Below, piece by piece: positions 49,242 through 58,340 of a stretch of DNA of 64,000 nucleotides (position 1 is the stretch's first letter; the number at the start of each line of letters is the position of its first letter). Source of the DNA: Streptococcus devriesei DSM 19639 (GTDB lineage Bacteria; Bacillota; Bacilli; Lactobacillales; Streptococcaceae); assembly GCF_000423725.1 (NCBI RefSeq), contig NZ_AUIN01000019.1:46187-110186 (forward strand). The letters run 5' to 3'. The notes beneath the pieces were generated by a model. That model worked only from the letters and a program-made list of their open reading frames with translations, was not told where the DNA came from and ran no database searches. Both the position numbers and the translations under genes were made by a program.

Positions 49242-50198
49242 ATGGATATTAAACCATTCCCGGGTTATGAAGACCATCTGTTTAGCAATCTTGCTGAACA
49301 AAGCGAAGAAGTCAAGCGCCGTAAAGAAGCACAGGCCGGAGCTATGCTTGCCTATGAACTGCCGCAAGGCATGACAATGGAGGACCGCTTTATTCCGACT
49401 GAGGAAGACGCTCAGGAACTGCAGATCCGTATTTTTACTCCGGCCGATCTTCCTGAAAAAGCACCAATCATTTTGGATATTCACGGCGGTGCCTTTGTTG
49501 CCGGCAGTGTTGCTATTGATAATGCCCGCTGTATCGCCATTGCTCAGCGAGTGCCCGCTATCGTGGTTTCTGTTGAATACCGTTTGGCAGGAGCTGATGG
49601 CGTTAGTTTTCCGATGCCACTGGAGGATTGCCATGCAGCCTATAGGTATTTGCATGAACATGCTGAGGAATTAGGCGGTGATCCTGAAAGAATGGGACTT
49701 CATGGATCGAGTGCAGGGGCAACTATTGCTGAAGGCCTTGCGCTTTATCTCCGTGACAGAAATGAGCCTCAGCCGGCGTTAACGGTTCTCAATTGTCCGG
49801 CTCTGAGTTTGGCTTTGGAGGAAAGTCATTCTTATCATCAGCTCTATCAGCTGCGTATGGGCCCGGCTAATAAAGCGCTGGGAGCCGAATCAGCCTATCT
49901 TGGCGGCTATAATGGCAAAACACCGTCTTATTATGCTTTTCCGGCTTGTGCTCCTGATTTAGGAGGTCTTAAGGCACATATGGTTATTGTCGGTGAATAT
50001 GACACCTTGCGCGATACAGGACTTGACTATGCCTTGCGTCTTTTGCGAACAGGAGTGCCATGTGAAATCTATCAGGCTCCTCGTTTAGGGCACTGCTATA
50101 CTTCGGCGCCGCATCCATTTACTGACTTTACTCATGATATGATGGCTTGGTCTTTCAAACGTGAATTTGGAATGTTGGATGACTTGATTAAAAAGTAA
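49242..50198 (+). CDS. Alpha/beta hydrolase fold-3 esterase
   Basis: A 318-residue hormone-sensitive-lipase-type esterase. Oxyanion motif HGG at 81-83 (DIHGGAFVAGS), nucleophile Ser157 in GSSAG, catalytic His in RLGHCYTS near the C-terminus, and an Asp in GEYDTLRDT. No signal peptide, so cytoplasmic. Start ATG 49242 follows AAAGGGG; a GTG/other start 7 codons up is possible. It forms an operon with a CitMHS-like permease 27 bp downstream, behind a cre site, which suggests use of an imported ester or carboxylate. The substrate is not known. Confidence 0.85.
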   Translation: MDIKPFPGYEDHLFSNLAEQSEEVKRRKEAQAGAMLAYELPQGMTMEDRFIPTEEDAQELQIRIFTPADLPEKAPIILDIHGGAFVAGSVAIDNARCIAIAQRVPAIVVSVEYRLAGADGVSFPMPLEDCHAAYRYLHEHAEELGGDPERMGLHGSSAGATIAEGLALYLRDRNEPQPALTVLNCPALSLALEESHSYHQLYQLRMGPANKALGAESAYLGGYNGKTPSYYAFPACAPDLGGLKAHMVIVGEYDTLRDTGLDYALRLLRTGVPCEIYQAPRLGHCYTSAPHPFTDFTHDMMAWSFKREFGMLDDLIKK

Positions 50199-50225
50199 AT
50201 GAGCTAAAGAGATAGGAGAAAGATT

Positions 50226-51542
50226 ATGAGTCCAGCCATACTTGCCATTATGATGTTGGTAATTGTTGTTACCTTTATTCTTTGGAATAAAGTCCCCTTG
50301 AATTTTGTCATGTTTGTTGTCCCGGTTGTATTTAGTTTTTTGATGGGATATAACCTGAAACAAACCAGTGACTTTATCATGAATCAAATTAATGTTGTGA
50401 TGACCCAGTCCGGCTACATGCTTCTATTTGGGCTGATCTATTTTGGCATGCTGACAGAGTCAGGCTTGTTTGATACGATGATAAACGGTGTCATGAAAAT
50501 TATCGGAAATCGCATCAATGTTGTCGGCGTTATGATTTTGACAACCGTTTTAAGTGCTATTGCCTATTTGACAGCACAGATGTCCACGACTTACCTTGTT
50601 GTTTTTCCCATTGTGATTCCATTTTTCAAGAAATTTAAGATGGATCGCAACTTTGCTTTTATCATCTGTCAGACTGCTATCGGAGCCATGTGCTGGCTGC
50701 CATGGGGAATTGGTCTGGTCATGTCAGCGACCATGGCCAATACCAATGCTGAAACGCTTGCCGTTGCTTCTATTCCTTGGGGTCTGTGCTTTATTCCGGC
50801 CATTATCCTGCAGTATGTCTATTTTGCCCGTAAACATAAAAAAGAGCACGGCACTCTGGGACTGCCTGAAGATGCACAGGGCGGTGCCGCACATAAAATT
50901 GAAGAACGGGAAAATGCAAGGCCAAAATTGTTTTGGGTCAATATGTTTATCTTTTTGATTGTCGTTCTTGCCCTGGCTGTCTTTAAGGTGCCGTCTTATC
51001 TAGTGTTTATCATGGCTTCGGTTGTTACGGCTTTAATCAACTATCCAAAGGATTTTGGAGCTATTTGGAATAAGCAGGCAGCGATGTTCTTTAACGTATT
51101 AGTTATGCTTATTGCTATCTGTTTTTACTTGGCTGTCTTTAATGCCAAGGACGCATCACATGCCTCAATGGTAGAAAGTCTTGCGAAGTTATTGGAAGCA
51201 CATTTCCCAAGTTTCTTAATGCGCTACATCCATATCATTTTCCTTTTGCTTTGTGTGCCTATCATTTACTTTGTTCCTTATCAGTTGTATAATGCCCTTT
51301 ATCCGCTTTTTATCTCAATTGGTGCTTCATTTGGAATTTCACCAATTGCCATCATCGCTCCATTCGTATGTAACCTAGCTTTGGCAACTTCGGTGACACC
51401 GATGAACTCATCTACCTATGTCGGCGCAACGCTTTGTGAAATTGAAGCAGAGCCCTTTACCAAGAAAGCAGCACCTATCATGTTTGTCACCAATGCAGTT
51501 GTAGTAGCAGTGGCCGCCATTTTTGGGGTCTTACATTTCTAA
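50226..51542 (+). CDS. CitMHS-like organic-anion permease
   Basis: A 438-residue membrane protein with about 11-12 helices (first ones at ~4-24 and ~26-45). It resembles the CitMHS/ion-transporter superfamily, with conserved stretches AMCWLPWG and ATSVTPMNSSTYVG in the two halves, which look like the pore hairpins of that fold. Ribosome site AGGAG lies ahead of the ATG. Citrate or another carboxylate is a likely substrate by family; lactate- or gluconate-type permeases are alternatives. Cotranscribed with the esterase. Confidence 0.75.
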   Translation: MSPAILAIMMLVIVVTFILWNKVPLNFVMFVVPVVFSFLMGYNLKQTSDFIMNQINVVMTQSGYMLLFGLIYFGMLTESGLFDTMINGVMKIIGNRINVVGVMILTTVLSAIAYLTAQMSTTYLVVFPIVIPFFKKFKMDRNFAFIICQTAIGAMCWLPWGIGLVMSATMANTNAETLAVASIPWGLCFIPAIILQYVYFARKHKKEHGTLGLPEDAQGGAAHKIEERENARPKLFWVNMFIFLIVVLALAVFKVPSYLVFIMASVVTALINYPKDFGAIWNKQAAMFFNVLVMLIAICFYLAVFNAKDASHASMVESLAKLLEAHFPSFLMRYIHIIFLLLCVPIIYFVPYQLYNALYPLFISIGASFGISPIAIIAPFVCNLALATSVTPMNSSTYVGATLCEIEAEPFTKKAAPIMFVTNAVVVAVAAIFGVLHF

Positions 51543-51591
51543 ATAAAAGAATTCATGTTTGACAGTAGCTTCTCGTTTAATATTGTTATCT

Positions 51592-51619
51592 TTGATTCTA
51601 AGCAGGTCTGTGGTATGAT
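51592..51619 (+). promoter_or_regulatory. Promoter-like sequence directly before a terminator hairpin
   Basis: TTGATT (51592-51597), 16-base spacer ending TGG, TATGAT (51614-51619). The expected start near 51626 coincides with the left foot of the next hairpin. Confidence 0.4.
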
Positions 51620-51626
51620 AAAGATG

Positions 51627-51681
51627 TTCCATAAGTTTCTTTCTGATGATAGTTTGTTTAGAAACCTTATGGGACTTTTTT
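51627..51681 (+). terminator. Hairpin with U-run after the permease gene, possible tiny RNA
   Basis: TCCATAAG-TTTC pairs with GAAA-CCTTATGGGA around a loop of about 20 bases, followed by CTTTTTT. It would end the esterase-permease transcript; with the promoter directly upstream it could also be a self-standing RNA of about 55 nt. Confidence 0.7.
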
Positions 51682-51753
51682 CATACCCAAAAAGCTCTAT
51701 GATTTCTGTGGAATGCCTACTATAGAAATTATAGATTTAGAATTTTTCAGAGA

Positions 51754-52770
<1,017 letters not shown>

Positions 52771-52916
52771 CTAAAAAGTAACTGGAAGTAAAATCATTTA
52801 GACAGCCGCTGCTGATGGTAACAGAATAAACAGACTTAGTCCTTTTTGCTTATCATCTGAAGCAGGACTTGCCTTTTCAGATAACTTTTAACCCTATGAT
52901 TCCCTTTCTGATGATA

Positions 52917-52956
52917 TTAGTAAATTTAGTATAACATAATTAGTAAAACTTTAGTA
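52917..52956 (+). promoter_or_regulatory. Cluster of four TTAGTA boxes, likely GalR operators
   Basis: TTAGTA starts at 52917, 52926, 52940 and 52951, mostly in the longer form TTAGTAAA. They lie just upstream of the galK -35 box. The spacing of 9, 14 and 11 bp puts some on the same helix face. Confidence 0.5.
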
Positions 52957-52962
52957 AAATTA

Positions 52963-52991
52963 TTGACGGAGACTTTTTCAAGATTTACAAT
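52963..52991 (+). promoter_or_regulatory. Promoter of galKTE
   Basis: TTGACG (52963-52968), 17-base spacer, TACAAT (52986-52991), 33 bases before the galK ATG. Confidence 0.75.
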
Positions 52992-53024
52992 AAGACTAAT
53001 AAAAGATTCTAAAGGAGCAACTAT

Positions 53025-54197
53025 ATGAAGACTGAAGAACTCAATCAAGCTTTCAAGGAAATATTTGGTCAAAAGGCTGATGCCACTTTCTTTTCACCTG
53101 GCCGCATCAATTTGATTGGCGAGCATACGGACTACAATGGCGGTCATGTTTTTCCTGCAGCCATTACGCTGGGGACATACGGAGCTGCACGCAGACGCAG
53201 TGATAAAAAGCTGCGTTTCTATTCGGCTAACTTTAAAAATGCTGGGATTATTGATGTTGAACTTGATAGCCTTGTTTTTAATGAGGCTGATGCTTGGGCC
53301 AATTATCCTAAAGGTGTGATTAAGTTTTTAAAAGAAGCCGGCCATACGATTGACAGCGGCTTAGAGCTTTATGTCTATGGCGATATCCCAAACGGATCGG
53401 GTCTGTCCTCCTCAGCTTCGCTGGAACTACTTGCAGGAATTGTGCTTGAAGAGCTGTTTGAACTGAAGCTGGAGCGCTTAGATTTAGTAAAAATCGGAAA
53501 GCAAACAGAAAATGATTTTATCGGAGTCAATTCTGGGATTATGGATCAGTTTGCTATCGGTATGGGGGCTGATAAACGAGCTATTTATCTAGATACCAAC
53601 ACCTTGGAATATGACCTTGTACCGCTTGATCTTAGTGATAACGTTATTGTCATCATGAATACCAATAAACGCCGGGAATTAGCGGATTCTAAGTACAATG
53701 AACGCCGGTCTGAATGTGAAAAAGCTGTTGAAGAACTGAGTCAATTGATGACAATCAAAACTTTAGGTGAGTTGGATGAAGCAAGCTTTGATGAATATGC
53801 CTATGCTATTAAGGATGGGAATCGTTTAAAGCGTGCTCGTCATGCAGTGTTTGAAAATAAACGAACCTTGAAAGCAAAAAATGCGCTGGTATCGGGTAAT
53901 TTGAAACGTTTTGGTCGCTTGATGAATGCATCACATGTCTCACTCGAGCATGATTATGAGGTGACAGGTCTTGAGTTAGATACCCTAGTTCATGCTGCTT
54001 GGCAGCAAGAAGGCGTCCTTGGTGCTCGCATGACAGGAGCAGGCTTTGGAGGCTGTAGTATTGCTATTGTTCATAAGGATAAAATAAAGACTTTTAAAGA
54101 TAATGTTGGCAAAACTTATCAAGAAGTTGTCGGTTATGCCCCAGAGTTTTACATTGCTGAGATTGCTAGTGGTAGCCGTGTGCTCACAAGGAAGTGA
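53025..54197 (+). CDS. galK: Galactokinase
   Basis: Phosphorylates galactose to galactose-1-phosphate, the first Leloir step (GHMP kinase, 390 residues). Motif 1 [16 protein letters not shown] at 25-40 binds galactose, motif 2 [13 protein letters not shown] is the ATP loop, and motif 3 is [10 protein letters not shown] near the C-terminus. ATG follows AAAGGAGCAACT. First gene of galKTE, 4 bp before galT. Confidence 0.97.
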   Translation: MKTEELNQAFKEIFGQKADATFFSPGRINLIGEHTDYNGGHVFPAAITLGTYGAARRRSDKKLRFYSANFKNAGIIDVELDSLVFNEADAWANYPKGVIKFLKEAGHTIDSGLELYVYGDIPNGSGLSSSASLELLAGIVLEELFELKLERLDLVKIGKQTENDFIGVNSGIMDQFAIGMGADKRAIYLDTNTLEYDLVPLDLSDNVIVIMNTNKRRELADSKYNERRSECEKAVEELSQLMTIKTLGELDEASFDEYAYAIKDGNRLKRARHAVFENKRTLKAKNALVSGNLKRFGRLMNASHVSLEHDYEVTGLELDTLVHAAWQQEGVLGARMTGAGFGGCSIAIVHKDKIKTFKDNVGKTYQEVVGYAPEFYIAEIASGSRVLTRK

Positions 54198-54201
54198 TAG
54201 A

Positions 54202-55671
54202 ATGAGTGTGATAGATCAATTTGTAAAAGGTATCATAGCAATCAGTTGCTATACCGAAGAAGATGCAACTTATCTTAAAAATCGTGTGATGGCTCTGGTT
54301 GGTGAAGAGGGGGTTGATGAAAAAGTGCCCGTTCTGTCCATGATAGCCTTGAAAGAGCGGTTAATTGATATTGGAGTGTCTAATGGTAAGATTGGTTCTT
54401 TGGTAGGGGAAAGAGATATTTTGGGGGCTGAGTTGATGAATTTTATCACCCCGATGCCAAGTGTTGTTAATCGGGAATTTTGGGAAACTTATCAGAGTAG
54501 TCCTGAAAAGGCTATTGCTAATTTCTACGCCTTGAGTCAATGCAATGATTATATTAAAATGCAGGCCATTTCTAAAAATATTGCATTTAAAACTTCGTCT
54601 CAATATGGAGATATAGAGATCACGATCAATCTGTCAAAACCAGAAAAAGATCCGAAAGCAATTGCGGCTGCTAAGCTTGCTAAGTCTTCTAGCTATCCTA
54701 GATGTCAGCTTTGTATGGAAAATGAGGGATATCAAGGACGTATAAATTACCCAGCTAGGGCTAACCATAGAATTATTCGGTTGCAACTGTGTGGTGAAGA
54801 GTGGGGCTTCCAATATTCTCCATATGCTTATTTTAACGAACATAGTATTGTGCTCAATATACAGCATGTCCCTATGGTTATTTGTCGGAAAACATTCGAG
54901 CAGTTGTTAACTATTGTAGATACTTTTCCAGGCTATTTTGTTGGTTCAAACTCAGATCTTCCTATTGTCGGTGGCTCTATCTTAAGCCATAATCACTATC
55001 AAGCCGGTCGACATACTTTTCCTATGGAAAGGGCAGAAGTAGTTCAATCATTTATCGTTAAAGGATTTGAAGATGTTGATACTGGGATTGTGAAATGGCC
55101 CATGTCTGTTATCCGCTTGAATTCTGCATCTAAAAAATCCTTGGTCGCATTAGCAGAGAAAATTCGCTTGGCTTGGAAGGACTACTCAGATGATTCCGCT
55201 GATATTATAGCTTATACTGGTGGAACTTCTCATCATACTGTTACTCCTATTGCCAGAAAGCGCAATGGTAGGTATGAGTTAGATATTGTTCTTCGTGATA
55301 ATCATACTAGTGATAAGTATCCTGATGGAGTTTATCATCCACATAAGGATGTCCAACATATCAAAAAGGAAAATATCGGACTTATTGAGGTTATGGGTTT
55401 GGCGATTTTACCGCCACGCCTTAAAGACGAGCTGTATGAAGTTGAAAAATACCTCTTAAACCAGTATAATGAAATTGCAGACTATCATAAGACTTGGGCT
55501 GATGAAATTAAAAAAGGCTCAGACATTACTGAGGACACTGTACACAAGATTGTACAAGACGCTGTTGGGCAGGTCTTTGTCCGTGTTTTGGAAGATGCAG
55601 GTGTCTATAAGACGGATGCTAAGGGATGTGCAGCTTTCAAGCGATTTATCGAAAGTCTTGGTGCCAATTAG
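54202..55671 (+). CDS. galT: Galactose-1-phosphate uridylyltransferase, type 2
   Basis: Exchanges UMP between UDP-glucose and galactose-1-phosphate. The 489-residue protein is the Firmicute type-2 form (GalT N- and C-domain), not the shorter HIT-type E. coli enzyme. Conserved segments are [17 protein letters not shown], with a paired-cysteine site, and [15 protein letters not shown] with the active-site His cluster. Start ATG 54202 follows AAGGAAGTGA; the longer frame begins inside galK and is rejected. By eye the gene is AT-richer than galE and glg genes nearby. Confidence 0.94.
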   Translation: MSVIDQFVKGIIAISCYTEEDATYLKNRVMALVGEEGVDEKVPVLSMIALKERLIDIGVSNGKIGSLVGERDILGAELMNFITPMPSVVNREFWETYQSSPEKAIANFYALSQCNDYIKMQAISKNIAFKTSSQYGDIEITINLSKPEKDPKAIAAAKLAKSSSYPRCQLCMENEGYQGRINYPARANHRIIRLQLCGEEWGFQYSPYAYFNEHSIVLNIQHVPMVICRKTFEQLLTIVDTFPGYFVGSNSDLPIVGGSILSHNHYQAGRHTFPMERAEVVQSFIVKGFEDVDTGIVKWPMSVIRLNSASKKSLVALAEKIRLAWKDYSDDSADIIAYTGGTSHHTVTPIARKRNGRYELDIVLRDNHTSDKYPDGVYHPHKDVQHIKKENIGLIEVMGLAILPPRLKDELYEVEKYLLNQYNEIADYHKTWADEIKKGSDITEDTVHKIVQDAVGQVFVRVLEDAGVYKTDAKGCAAFKRFIESLGAN

Positions 55672-55753
55672 AGGATAGCTGCTTTTAGATTATTAGCATT
55701 TTTCTTTTTTGCAGTGTGACTGCAGTTTATAAAAATCTAGAAAGGAAGAGGTT

Positions 55754-55852
55754 GTGGGTTTATTGGATATGAGCTCAGCCGGAAAGCTCAGTTTTGAGAC
55801 AGCAGGATTTCTTGTGAGTTTCTCAGCGGCTGTTGCTTTCTTGTCAACCTGA
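55754..55852 (+). CDS. Possible 32-residue leader ORF before galE
   Basis: A GTG-started frame of 32 residues (VGLLDMSSAGKLSFETAGFL, then a hydrophobic VSFSAAVAFLST end) preceded by AAAGGAAGAGG, a good ribosome site. It ends 12 bases before the galE ATG, which lacks its own Shine-Dalgarno sequence, so termination and re-initiation could couple them. Too short to judge by coding signals; chance is a real alternative. Confidence 0.3.
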   Translation: MGLLDMSSAGKLSFETAGFLVSFSAAVAFLST

Positions 55853-55864
55853 ATATATTTAGTT

Positions 55865-56860
55865 ATGGCAATTTTAGTTTTAGGAGGAGCCGGCTACATC
55901 GGTTCTCACATGGTGGATCGTTTGGCTGAAGAGGGCAAAGAAAAGGTCGTTGTCGTTGACAGCCTGGTGACCGGTCATCGTGCAGCGGTTCATCCTGCCG
56001 CAAAATTTTATCAGGGAGACTTGGCGAACCAAGACTTTATGCGTCACGTTTTTCGTGAAAATCCTGATATTGATGCGGTGATTCACTTTGCGGCCTATTC
56101 TTTAGTCGCAGAATCCATGGAAAACCCGCTTAAATATTTTGATAACAATACAGCCGGCATGATTAAACTGCTGGAAGTAATGAATGAATGCGCTGTTAAA
56201 TACATTGTCTTCTCATCAACTGCCGCAACCTACGGCATTCCTGATGAAATTCCCATTAAGGAAAACGCACCGCAGCGCCCCATCAATCCTTACGGTGAAA
56301 GCAAGCTCATGATGGAAACCATCATGAAATGGTCCGATCAAGCTTATGGCATTAAGTTTGTTCCGCTTCGCTATTTCAATGTTGCCGGTGCTAAACCAGA
56401 CGGTTCAATCGGTGAGGATCACGGTCCTGAAACCCATCTGCTGCCGATTGTGCTGCAGGTAGCTCAGGGGACGCGCGAGAAGATTATGATTTTCGGTGAT
56501 GATTATGATACGCCGGACGGAACAAATGTTCGGGACTATGTGCACCCCTTTGATTTGGCTGATGCGCACCTGCTTGCTGTTCAGTACCTGCGCCAAGGCA
56601 ATGAATCAACAGCTTTTAATCTTGGTTCCTCAACAGGATTTTCAAATCTGCAAATTTTAGAAGCAGCCCGCAAGGTCACCGGTAAGGAAATTCCGGCTGA
56701 GAAGGCAGCCCGCCGTCCCGGAGATCCGGATACGCTGGTAGCCAGTTCAAACAAGGCGCGTGAGATTTTAGGCTGGAAACCGCAGTTTGATGATATTGAA
56801 AAAATTATAGAAACCGCTTGGGCTTGGCACTCCAGTCATCCAAGAGGATATGAAGACTAA
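55865..56860 (+). CDS. galE: UDP-glucose 4-epimerase
   Basis: Interconverts UDP-galactose and UDP-glucose, closing the Leloir pathway (331 residues, SDR extended). NAD-binding GGAGYIGSH at 7-15 and the catalytic YxxxK in NPYGESK at about 144-148. The start is fixed by the conserved [10 protein letters not shown], yet the bases before it (ATATATTTAGTT) hold no ribosome site. Together with the short ORF just upstream this suggests coupled translation. Confidence 0.95.
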   Translation: MAILVLGGAGYIGSHMVDRLAEEGKEKVVVVDSLVTGHRAAVHPAAKFYQGDLANQDFMRHVFRENPDIDAVIHFAAYSLVAESMENPLKYFDNNTAGMIKLLEVMNECAVKYIVFSSTAATYGIPDEIPIKENAPQRPINPYGESKLMMETIMKWSDQAYGIKFVPLRYFNVAGAKPDGSIGEDHGPETHLLPIVLQVAQGTREKIMIFGDDYDTPDGTNVRDYVHPFDLADAHLLAVQYLRQGNESTAFNLGSSTGFSNLQILEAARKVTGKEIPAEKAARRPGDPDTLVASSNKAREILGWKPQFDDIEKIIETAWAWHSSHPRGYED

Positions 56861-56884
56861 ATCAATTTTCAACAAAAAAATGAG

Positions 56885-56922
56885 AGGCAGCACAGTGTTT
56901 GATTGAAGCAGCGGCTGCCTTT
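56885..56922 (+). terminator. Hairpin after galE
   Basis: AGGCAGC (56885-56891) pairs with GCTGCCT (56914-56920), followed by only TT. Possibly a first, weak terminator. Confidence 0.4.
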
Positions 56923-56939
56923 AACAATCGAGAAAAAAC

Positions 56940-56974
56940 AAGAAGAGTAAGATTACTAACCTTACTCTTCTTTT
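56940..56974 (+). terminator. Terminator of the gal operon
   Basis: AAGAAGAGTAAG pairs perfectly with CTTACTCTTCTT around a nine-base loop, followed by TT. Confidence 0.88.
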
Positions 56975-57008
56975 AGTTTTGACTATTTTATACCTTGTTA
57001 AGGGATGA

Positions 57009-57350
57009 TACTCTCCCTTACAGGGGACAGTGAAAAAATAAAAATTTCACTAGAAGCTATAAGGGGGGGAGTTTTCGCATGTCTGAACGAAGTCAAGTAT
57101 CTATAGAAGATAAATTAGAAATTGTTTAGATATATCTCAAGCATAGAATTTCTATTAGTCAATTAGTGAGATAATACAGTATCAGTCAGGACTTTAGAGG
57201 AATTAGCCACTGCTATTAATGCTTATATCTATTCTTACAACAACCACTGTTATCAGGAGAAGCACAATAGCTTTGCCCCTCTTGAGATGAGGAACAAGGA
57301 CATTACCTAATATTTTATTAGTTGATTATCCATTTGATAGGGAGCTTTTC
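57009..57350 (+). mobile_element. Decayed IS3-family insertion sequence
   Basis: A remnant of about 340 bp between galE and msmR. The left end has CTCTCCCTTACAGGGGACA (57011-57029), and the right end carries the similar inverted AGCTCCCTATCAAATGGATA (near 57328-57347). Between them only the first codons of an OrfA and the last codons of an OrfB remain, with the middle deleted. It marks a past insertion or rearrangement between gal and msm genes, which are neighbours in S. mutans as I recall. Confidence 0.75.
57079..57310 (+). pseudogene. Transposase fragments (OrfA start joined to OrfB end)
   Basis: ATG at 57079 opens MSERSQVSIEDKLEIV, then a TAG, then IYLKHRISISQLVR and another stop: the start of an IS3-type OrfA (IS150/IS861-like helix-turn-helix). 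From about 57187 the frame reads LEELATAINAYIYSYNNH and on to SFAPLEMRN, ending at TAA 57308-57310: the end of an OrfB integrase. The DDE core is missing, so the element is dead. Confidence 0.75.
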
Positions 57351-57405
57351 AAAATTTGCTCGGCTCACTCTTTTTCTCTTTTGCTATCTTTCGGGGGAGA
57401 GGCAT

Positions 57406-58230
57406 TTAGGCATGGTTCTTGCGGTATTGACTAGGACTTATTTGAAAATATTTCTTAAAAATCTTGCTGAAAGCAAGCGGATCCGAAAAGCCAACAGAGT
57501 GTGCTATTTCAGTGATGCTTAAGGCTGGATTTTGCAGAAGTTTAGAACTTTTTTCCATTCGAACCTGAAGGATGTAATCCTTGATAGAGTATCCCGTTTG
57601 CTCCTTAAAAATTTTGTACAAATAGCTGCGGTTTAGATTCATTTTGTCTGCAATTGCAGATACTCGCAAGGGTTTATCATATTGACTGTGAATCATTTTC
57701 AAAACCTGCCGGATATAGTTTTTTGTTTGCTGGCTGCTGGTGTTTTGGTTTGGAAAAGCAGCAATCAGATAGGCAAGGAGTTGGTAAAATTTACTGATAA
57801 GCTGCAGCTCACCAGCTATGTTAAAAGGCTGCTTGTCAGAATCAATAATCTTAATCATCTGCTTTACAATAGGAGAGTGGATAGACGAGTGGCAGTAAAA
57901 ATTGTCCAACAGATTGGTCTGCCGGAGAATATTATCTGCGCGTGAACCGCTGAATCCCACCCAAAGGTAGCTCCACGGGTCATCTTGATCAGCTTGATAA
58001 AAGGTCAGTTTGTCTTTAGGAAGTAAAAAGATATCTCCAGTCTGTAAAAAAACTGTCTTTCCATTGATGGTGAAACGTCCACAGCCGCTGAGGATAAAAT
58101 GCAAGACATAATTGTGGCGAACACTGGGGCCAAAAGAATAACCGCTATCACAAACCTCAGCACCATAGTGATCCACATTAAGATCAAAATGACTGCCGTC
58201 AAATTCACTGTAGGCGTTTAAAACATTCAT
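57406..58230 (-). CDS. msmR: MsmR, AraC-family activator of the msm operon
   Basis: A 274-residue AraC/XylS regulator. The N-terminal cupin-type sugar domain (FTINGKTVFLQTGDIFLLPK) is followed by two C-terminal helix-turn-helix units (about 170-270, RVSAIADKMNLNRSYLYKIF, ITEIAHSVGFSDPLAFSKIF). ATG 58230 follows AGGAGTATAG; the frame is open 16 codons further but without a ribosome site. Divergent from aga; in S. mutans it activates the msm genes when raffinose, melibiose or isomaltosaccharides are present. Confidence 0.92.
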   Translation of the reverse strand: MNVLNAYSEFDGSHFDLNVDHYGAEVCDSGYSFGPSVRHNYVLHFILSGCGRFTINGKTVFLQTGDIFLLPKDKLTFYQADQDDPWSYLWVGFSGSRADNILRQTNLLDNFYCHSSIHSPIVKQMIKIIDSDKQPFNIAGELQLISKFYQLLAYLIAAFPNQNTSSQQTKNYIRQVLKMIHSQYDKPLRVSAIADKMNLNRSYLYKIFKEQTGYSIKDYILQVRMEKSSKLLQNPALSITEIAHSVGFSDPLAFSKIFKKYFQISPSQYRKNHA

Positions 58231-58255
58231 ACTATACTCCTTTCTATTAAACAAC

Positions 58256-58261
58256 ATTATA
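58256..58261 (-). promoter_or_regulatory. -10 box of msmR
   Basis: Minus-strand TATAAT preceded by TGG, about 25 bases before the msmR ATG. No convincing -35. Confidence 0.55.
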
Positions 58262-58287
58262 CCATATAAAGGAAACAAAGAGCTATT

Positions 58288-58314
58288 TTTAAAAGCGCTT
58301 TCAAGTATTATAAT
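58288..58314 (+). promoter_or_regulatory. aga-msm promoter with cre site
   Basis: A cre-like site TTTAAAAGCGCTTTCAAG (58288-58305) matches the consensus with two mismatches and directly precedes TATAAT (58309-58314). There is no usable -35, as expected for an AraC-activated promoter. CcpA binding would block it in glucose. Confidence 0.65.
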
Positions 58315-58340
58315 AATATCATGAAAGGAGAAAGTACTTA

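Noticed and set aside
57322..57522. 66-codon frame after the IS relic
   Set aside because: Runs into msmR on the other strand; no ribosome site and no recognisable protein.
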